Shown here: positions 5,741 through 8,986 of the stretch, in pieces
How the letters are laid out: the number at the start of each line of letters is the position of its first letter
How positions within the stretch are numbered: position 1 is the stretch's first letter
Assembly: GCA_021792815.1 (NCBI GenBank)
Contig: JAJYTX010000085.1
Span: 1-8,986, forward strand
DNA length: 8,986 bases
From: Pseudomonadota bacterium
GTDB taxonomy: Bacteria > Pseudomonadota > Gammaproteobacteria > Steroidobacterales > Steroidobacteraceae
Reading direction: 5' to 3'
Notes under the pieces: generated by a model
The model's database searches: none
Told to the model about the DNA's origin: nothing
Seen by the model: only the letters and a program-made list of their open reading frames with translations
Program-made: the position numbers and the translations under genes

Positions 5741-6693
5741 CAGCCATGACCCTGAGAATCGGCACGCGGGCCTCGGCGCTCGCCCTGTGGCAGGCACGGC
5801 ACGTCGAAAGTCTGATCGGCGCGCTGCCCGGCTCTCCGGGCGTGGAGCTGGTGCCCATCATGACCTCGGGAGATCTGCAGACCGAGGTGCCGTTGTGGGC
5901 CGTACGGGGCCGCGCCTTCTTCACCAAGGAGCTCGATCGTGCTCTGCTCGAGGAGCGCATCGACGTCGCCGTGCACAGTCTGAAGGACCTGCCGACGGAA
6001 CTCGAGCCGGGGATCGAGCTCGTTGCGGTACTGCCGCGCGAGGAGCCCCGCGACGCCCTCGTGAGCCGCGACGGCATGCCGCTGGCGCGGCTGCCGTCCG
6101 GAGCCCGCATCGGCACCAGCAGCCTGCGCCGCCGCGCCTTTCTCGCCCGCGCCCGCCCCGACCTCGAGCTGCATGAGCTGCGGGGCAACGTGCCGACGCG
6201 GCTGCAGCGGCTGGATCGCGGTGATTACAACGCCATCGTGTTGGCTGCGGCCGGCCTGAAACGCCTGGGCCTCGAGGCTCGCATCACGCAGCGGCTGCCC
6301 ATCGAGGACTTCCCGCCGGCAGTCTCACAGGGCGCAATCGGCGTCTGCGCGCGCGCGCGCGACGAGCGTACGGCGCTCTGGCTCGCTCGACTAGACGATC
6401 CGGCCACTCGGCTCGCGACCACCGCCGAGCGGGCCTTGCTGCAGCGCATCGAAGGCGGCTGTCAGGTACCGCTCGGGGCGCTGGCAGCATTGTCGGGCAC
6501 CAGACTCCGCCTGCACGCCAGCGTGTGTGCACTCGATGGCTCGCGGCACCTGAGTGCGGATGACGAAGCGGACGCGACCGTAACCGACGCGCGGGCATTG
6601 GGTGAGCGCGTGGCACAGCGGTTGCTTGCCCAGGGCGCAGCCGCTCTCATCGCCGAGCAGCGCGCGGCGCCGGGAACACCCGCGCCGTGCTGA
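5737..6693 (+). CDS. hemC: Porphobilinogen deaminase (hydroxymethylbilane synthase)
   Basis: Polymerises four porphobilinogens into hydroxymethylbilane on a covalently attached dipyrromethane cofactor. It has 318 residues, normal length. The N-terminus LRIGTRASALALWQA is the family signature. DVAVHSLKDLPTE holds catalytic Asp D84, and GTSSLRRRAFL and LRGNVPTRLQRLD are substrate/cofactor-binding arginine motifs. C242 in EGGCQVPLGA is the cofactor-attachment cysteine. D84 and C242 have the same numbers as in the E. coli enzyme, which supports the start at 5737. That ATG overlaps the regulator stop (ATGA); a second in-frame ATG at 5746 would remove only three residues. The 3' end overlaps hemD by 7 nt. 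Confidence 0.97.
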   Translation: MTAMTLRIGTRASALALWQARHVESLIGALPGSPGVELVPIMTSGDLQTEVPLWAVRGRAFFTKELDRALLEERIDVAVHSLKDLPTELEPGIELVAVLPREEPRDALVSRDGMPLARLPSGARIGTSSLRRRAFLARARPDLELHELRGNVPTRLQRLDRGDYNAIVLAAAGLKRLGLEARITQRLPIEDFPPAVSQGAIGVCARARDERTALWLARLDDPATRLATTAERALLQRIEGGCQVPLGALAALSGTRLRLHASVCALDGSRHLSADDEADATVTDARALGERVAQRLLAQGAAALIAEQRAAPGTPAPC

Positions 6694-7502
6694 AACCGGT
6701 CGTCGTGACCCGGGCGGAACCGCCCGGCGGCCCGCTGAGCCGCGAGCTCGAGGCGCGGGGGCTGGCAGTCCTGCGCTGGCCGGCGATCGCCATCGAGCCG
6801 GTCGATCCCACACCGCTCACGCAGGCCCTGCATGAGGCGATCCCGTTCGATTGGATCGTGCTCACCAGCCGTCACGGCGTCGCGGCACTCGCCGCGGTGC
6901 TGCCGGCTGCCCCCGGGGGCGTGCGCATCGCCGCGGTCGGCCCGGCCACTGCCGCAGCCTTGCGCGAGCGCGGCTGGCCGGTCGAGCTCAGCGCCGACGA
7001 GGCGGGCGCCGAAGGTCTGCTCAAAGCGCTCGAGCGTCGCGGGCTGCGCGGCCAGCGCGTGCTCCATCCGACCAGCTCACGCGCACTGCCTTCCCTGAGC
7101 GAGGGACTCGCCCGGCTCGGCGCCGAGGTCGTGAGCCTCGAGGCCTATCGCACCGTGGCCGGCGCTTCGCTCGATACGGATGCCTGCCGCGCCGCGATCG
7201 ATCGCCGGAGCCTCGGGGCAGTCACCTTCGCCAGTCCCTCGGCGGCCACTGAGCTCGAGCATGCGTTGGGAACGGAGTATTTCCGCCAGCTTCTGCGGGC
7301 CGCCCCGGCAGTGGCCATCGGTCCGACCACGGCACGCGCGTTGAGCGCGCGGGGCTTCTCGCCGTTCATCGCCGAGCCGCATACACTGCGCGGCCTCGCC
7401 CTGTGTTGTGAGGCGCTGGTGCGCGGGATTCAAGCGGGTTCGCCGGCTGCGGACCCCGAACACCAAGCGGCGCTGCGCGCCGAAAAGAGGCTGACATCAT
7501 GA
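6687..7502 (+). CDS. hemD: Uroporphyrinogen-III synthase
   Basis: Cyclises hydroxymethylbilane with inversion of ring D to give uroporphyrinogen III. It has 271 residues, near the usual 250-270. HemD proteins are poorly conserved, but the expected landmarks are present: VVVTRAEPPGGPL at the N-terminus, WIVLTSRHGVAAL (about 56-68), EAYRTV with Y154, TFASPSAAT (180-188) and VAIGPTTARAL (209-219). These fit a two-lobed HemD fold. The start is GTG at 6687, 7 nt inside hemC. No ATG gives the conserved N-terminus, and GGGA about 11 nt upstream is a modest ribosome site. The position directly between hemC and hemB strongly supports the call. The stop overlaps the hemB start as ATGA. Confidence 0.92.
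   Translation: MLKPVVVTRAEPPGGPLSRELEARGLAVLRWPAIAIEPVDPTPLTQALHEAIPFDWIVLTSRHGVAALAAVLPAAPGGVRIAAVGPATAAALRERGWPVELSADEAGAEGLLKALERRGLRGQRVLHPTSSRALPSLSEGLARLGAEVVSLEAYRTVAGASLDTDACRAAIDRRSLGAVTFASPSAATELEHALGTEYFRQLLRAAPAVAIGPTTARALSARGFSPFIAEPHTLRGLALCCEALVRGIQAGSPAADPEHQAALRAEKRLTS
7485..7490 (+). promoter_or_regulatory. Ribosome binding site for hemB
   Basis: AAGAGG lies 8 nt before the hemB ATG, inside the end of hemD. It is the best Shine-Dalgarno-like sequence in the operon; most other junctions appear to rely on overlap with the preceding gene. HemB may therefore be translated more independently than its neighbours. Confidence 0.45.
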
Positions 7503-8476
7503 CTTTCCCGAGCGTACGACCGCGGCGCACGCGCCAGACGGAACTCTGGCGGCGCATGGTCCGCGAAACCCGTCTCACCCCCGAGTCGCTCATCTATCCG
7601 CTGTTCGTGATCCCCGGAGAGGGCGTGCGCCAGCCGGTGACGAGCATGCCGGGCATTGCGCAGCTCTCGGTCGACGAGGCGGTGAAGGACGCGCGGGCTG
7701 CGGCCGACGCCGGCGTGCCGGCGGTGCTGCTGTTCGCCGCACCGGAACGGAAGGACGCGGGCGCCAGCGCCGCGCTCGACCCGCACGGCCTGGCGGCCCG
7801 GGCCATCACGGCGATCAAGTCGGCCTGCCCGCAGCTGCTGCTGTGGACCGATGTCTGTCTGTGCAGCGCCACCGATCACGGCCATTGCGGGCATGTCCTG
7901 CCCGACGGAACGATCGACAACGATACTTCGGTCCAGACTCTCGCCCAGGTGGCGCTCAACTACGCGCGCGCCGGTGCCGATGCGGTGGCGCCGAGCGACA
8001 TGATGGATGGGCGCGTGCAGGCCATCCGCCGGGTGCTCGACGAGGCAGGCTACGCCATGACGCCCATCGTGTCGTACGCCGCCAAGTTCGCCTCGTCGTT
8101 CTACGGCCCGTTCCGCGAGGCCGCCGAGTCGACGCCGGCCTTCGGCGATCGGCGCAGCTACCAGATGGATCCGGCGAACGCACGCGAGGCGCTGCGCGAG
8201 GTGCTGCTGGACATCGAGGAAGGCGCGGACCTCGTCATGGTCAAACCCGCCCTGCCCTACCTCGACATCATCCGCCAGGTGCGCGACACGGTACGCGTGC
8301 CGCTGGTCGCCTACCAGGTGAGCGGCGAGTTCAGTCTGATCAAGGCGGCCGCCGAGCGCGGCTGGATCGACGAGCGCGCGGCGGTGATCGAGACTCTCAC
8401 CGGCATTCACCGCGCCGGCGCCGACCTCATCATCACCTACTTCGCGCCCCAGGTGGCCCGCTGGTTGAAGGCATGA
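7499..8476 (+). CDS. hemB: Delta-aminolevulinic acid dehydratase (porphobilinogen synthase), zinc type
   Basis: Condenses two 5-aminolevulinates into porphobilinogen. It has 325 residues, normal length. Both active-site lysines are present: K196 in SYAAKFASSFYGPFREA and Schiff-base K249 in MVKPALPYLD. The metal loop reads DVCLCSATDHGHCG with C120, C122 and C130, the three-cysteine zinc-binding set at the same numbers as in E. coli. This marks it as a zinc-dependent enzyme, not the cysteine-free Mg/K type. Within the loop the usual EYT reads SAT, a mild deviation that leaves the Cys ligands intact. GDRRSYQMDPAN and YQVSGEFS are further family motifs. The ATG overlaps the hemD stop and follows a good AAGAGG site. 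The end overlaps hemE by ATGA. Confidence 0.98.
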   Translation: MTFPSVRPRRTRQTELWRRMVRETRLTPESLIYPLFVIPGEGVRQPVTSMPGIAQLSVDEAVKDARAAADAGVPAVLLFAAPERKDAGASAALDPHGLAARAITAIKSACPQLLLWTDVCLCSATDHGHCGHVLPDGTIDNDTSVQTLAQVALNYARAGADAVAPSDMMDGRVQAIRRVLDEAGYAMTPIVSYAAKFASSFYGPFREAAESTPAFGDRRSYQMDPANAREALREVLLDIEEGADLVMVKPALPYLDIIRQVRDTVRVPLVAYQVSGEFSLIKAAAERGWIDERAAVIETLTGIHRAGADLIITYFAPQVARWLKA

Positions 8477-8986
8477 GCACGCCCGCCGCCGAGACATCGG
8501 TGTTTCTGGCCGCCTGCCGCCGCCAGCCGGTGCCTTACACGCCCATCTGGATCATGCGCCAGGCGGGCCGCTACCTGCCCGAGTACCGCACGCTGCGCGC
8601 TCAGGCGGACTTCGTCACACTGACCCGGACGCCCGAGCTCGCCGCCGAGGCGACTTTGCAGCCCCTGCGCCGCTTCGGGCTCGATGCGGCCATTCTCTTC
8701 AGCGACATCATGACGCCGCTGCAGGGCATGGGCGTCGACCTCACCTTTGAACCCGGACCGGTGGTGCGCGAGCCGGTGCGCGACGACGCGGCGATCGATG
8801 CGCTGCGCACCCTGCTCCCGGAGCGCGACGTGCCCTTCGTGTTGGAATCGATCCGGATGGTGCGTGCGCAGGCACCGCGCGGCGTGCCGCTGATCGGATT
8901 CGCCGGTGGCCCGTTCACGCTCTTCTGCTATCTCGTCTGCGGGCGCCCGCAGAAGGAGTTCGAGACGGCGCGCGCCTTTCTCTACT
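8473..8986 (+). CDS. hemE: Uroporphyrinogen decarboxylase, N-terminal half (cut by window end)
   Basis: Decarboxylates the four acetate side chains of uroporphyrinogen III to give coproporphyrinogen III. About 171 codons are visible of a protein usually near 350 residues; the frame is open to the right edge. IWIMRQAGRYLPEYR (25-39) is the family signature, with R29 and R33 as substrate-binding arginines. ILFSDI holds D78, the counterpart of the catalytic Asp D86 of the human enzyme. FAGGPFTLFCYLV is the next conserved block. After it comes CGRPQKEFETARAFLY, where most family members I know have a Glu-Gly-Gly-Ser-Lys-like stretch, so this loop is somewhat divergent. The start codon sits in the hemB stop (ATGA). 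GAAGG lies one base before it, too close for an efficient ribosome site, which suggests translational coupling. Confidence 0.95.
   Translation, partial: MSTPAAETSVFLAACRRQPVPYTPIWIMRQAGRYLPEYRTLRAQADFVTLTRTPELAAEATLQPLRRFGLDAAILFSDIMTPLQGMGVDLTFEPGPVVREPVRDDAAIDALRTLLPERDVPFVLESIRMVRAQAPRGVPLIGFAGGPFTLFCYLVCGRPQKEFETARAFLY

Noticed and set aside
5738..5751. TGACA-N4-TGACC at the hemC start as a second hem-box
   Set aside because: The spacer is 4, not 6, and the bases come from the ATGA overlap and a conserved N-terminus; a similar TGACA near the hemB start (7492-7496) also lacks a partner at 6 bp.
6347..6361. Alternating GC run (possible Z-DNA or slippage site)
   Set aside because: It encodes an ordinary Ala-Arg stretch of HemC in frame with the gene; the frame is intact on both sides.
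7430..8497. 355-codon open frame antisense to hemB
   Set aside because: Same cause: GC-driven open frame opposite a strongly conserved gene, with no domain signal.

Overview
The window is very GC-rich bacterial DNA with every gene on the + strand and almost no non-coding space. It holds most of a heme (tetrapyrrole) biosynthesis operon by the C5 route, in the order hemA, hemL, a sensor kinase, an OmpR-type response regulator, hemC, hemD, hemB, hemE (cut by the right edge). In front of it lies the end of a separate NarX/NarL-like two-component system. The C5 pathway (hemA encodes glutamyl-tRNA reductase) argues against an alphaproteobacterium. The three-cysteine zinc-type HemB argues against lineages that use the metal-poor type. 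HemL and the kinases look proteobacterial, but the compact hemA..CDBE order also occurs in Acidobacteriota, Firmicutes and other phyla. I cannot place the organism further from sequence alone.

Layout. Bases 1-435 are the C-terminal ATPase end of a HisKA_3-type kinase. Bases 444-1079 are its NarL/FixJ-type response regulator. Bases 1080-1243 (164 nt) are the only real intergenic region; it carries GC-rich hairpins and a cluster of TGAC-type pentamers. Bases 1244-2560 are hemA and, after 20 nt, 2581-3867 are hemL. From hemL onward successive genes overlap: hemL/kinase, kinase/regulator, regulator/hemC, hemD/hemB and hemB/hemE all share ATGA, and hemC/hemD overlap by 7 nt with a GTG start. The eight genes therefore look like one translationally coupled transcript.

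How it works together. HemA and HemL make 5-aminolevulinate from glutamyl-tRNA. HemB makes porphobilinogen, HemC and HemD make uroporphyrinogen III, and HemE decarboxylates it to coproporphyrinogen III. The later steps lie outside the window.

The most interesting point is that the membrane kinase and OmpR-type regulator sit inside the pathway operon. Just upstream of hemA is a direct repeat, TGACG-N6-TGACA (1195-1210), with an 11-bp period. It nearly matches the 'hem-box' (TGACA-N6-TGACA) that I recall for the Leptospira HemKR heme-control system. I infer a HemKR-like autoregulatory circuit in a GC-rich organism unlike Leptospira.
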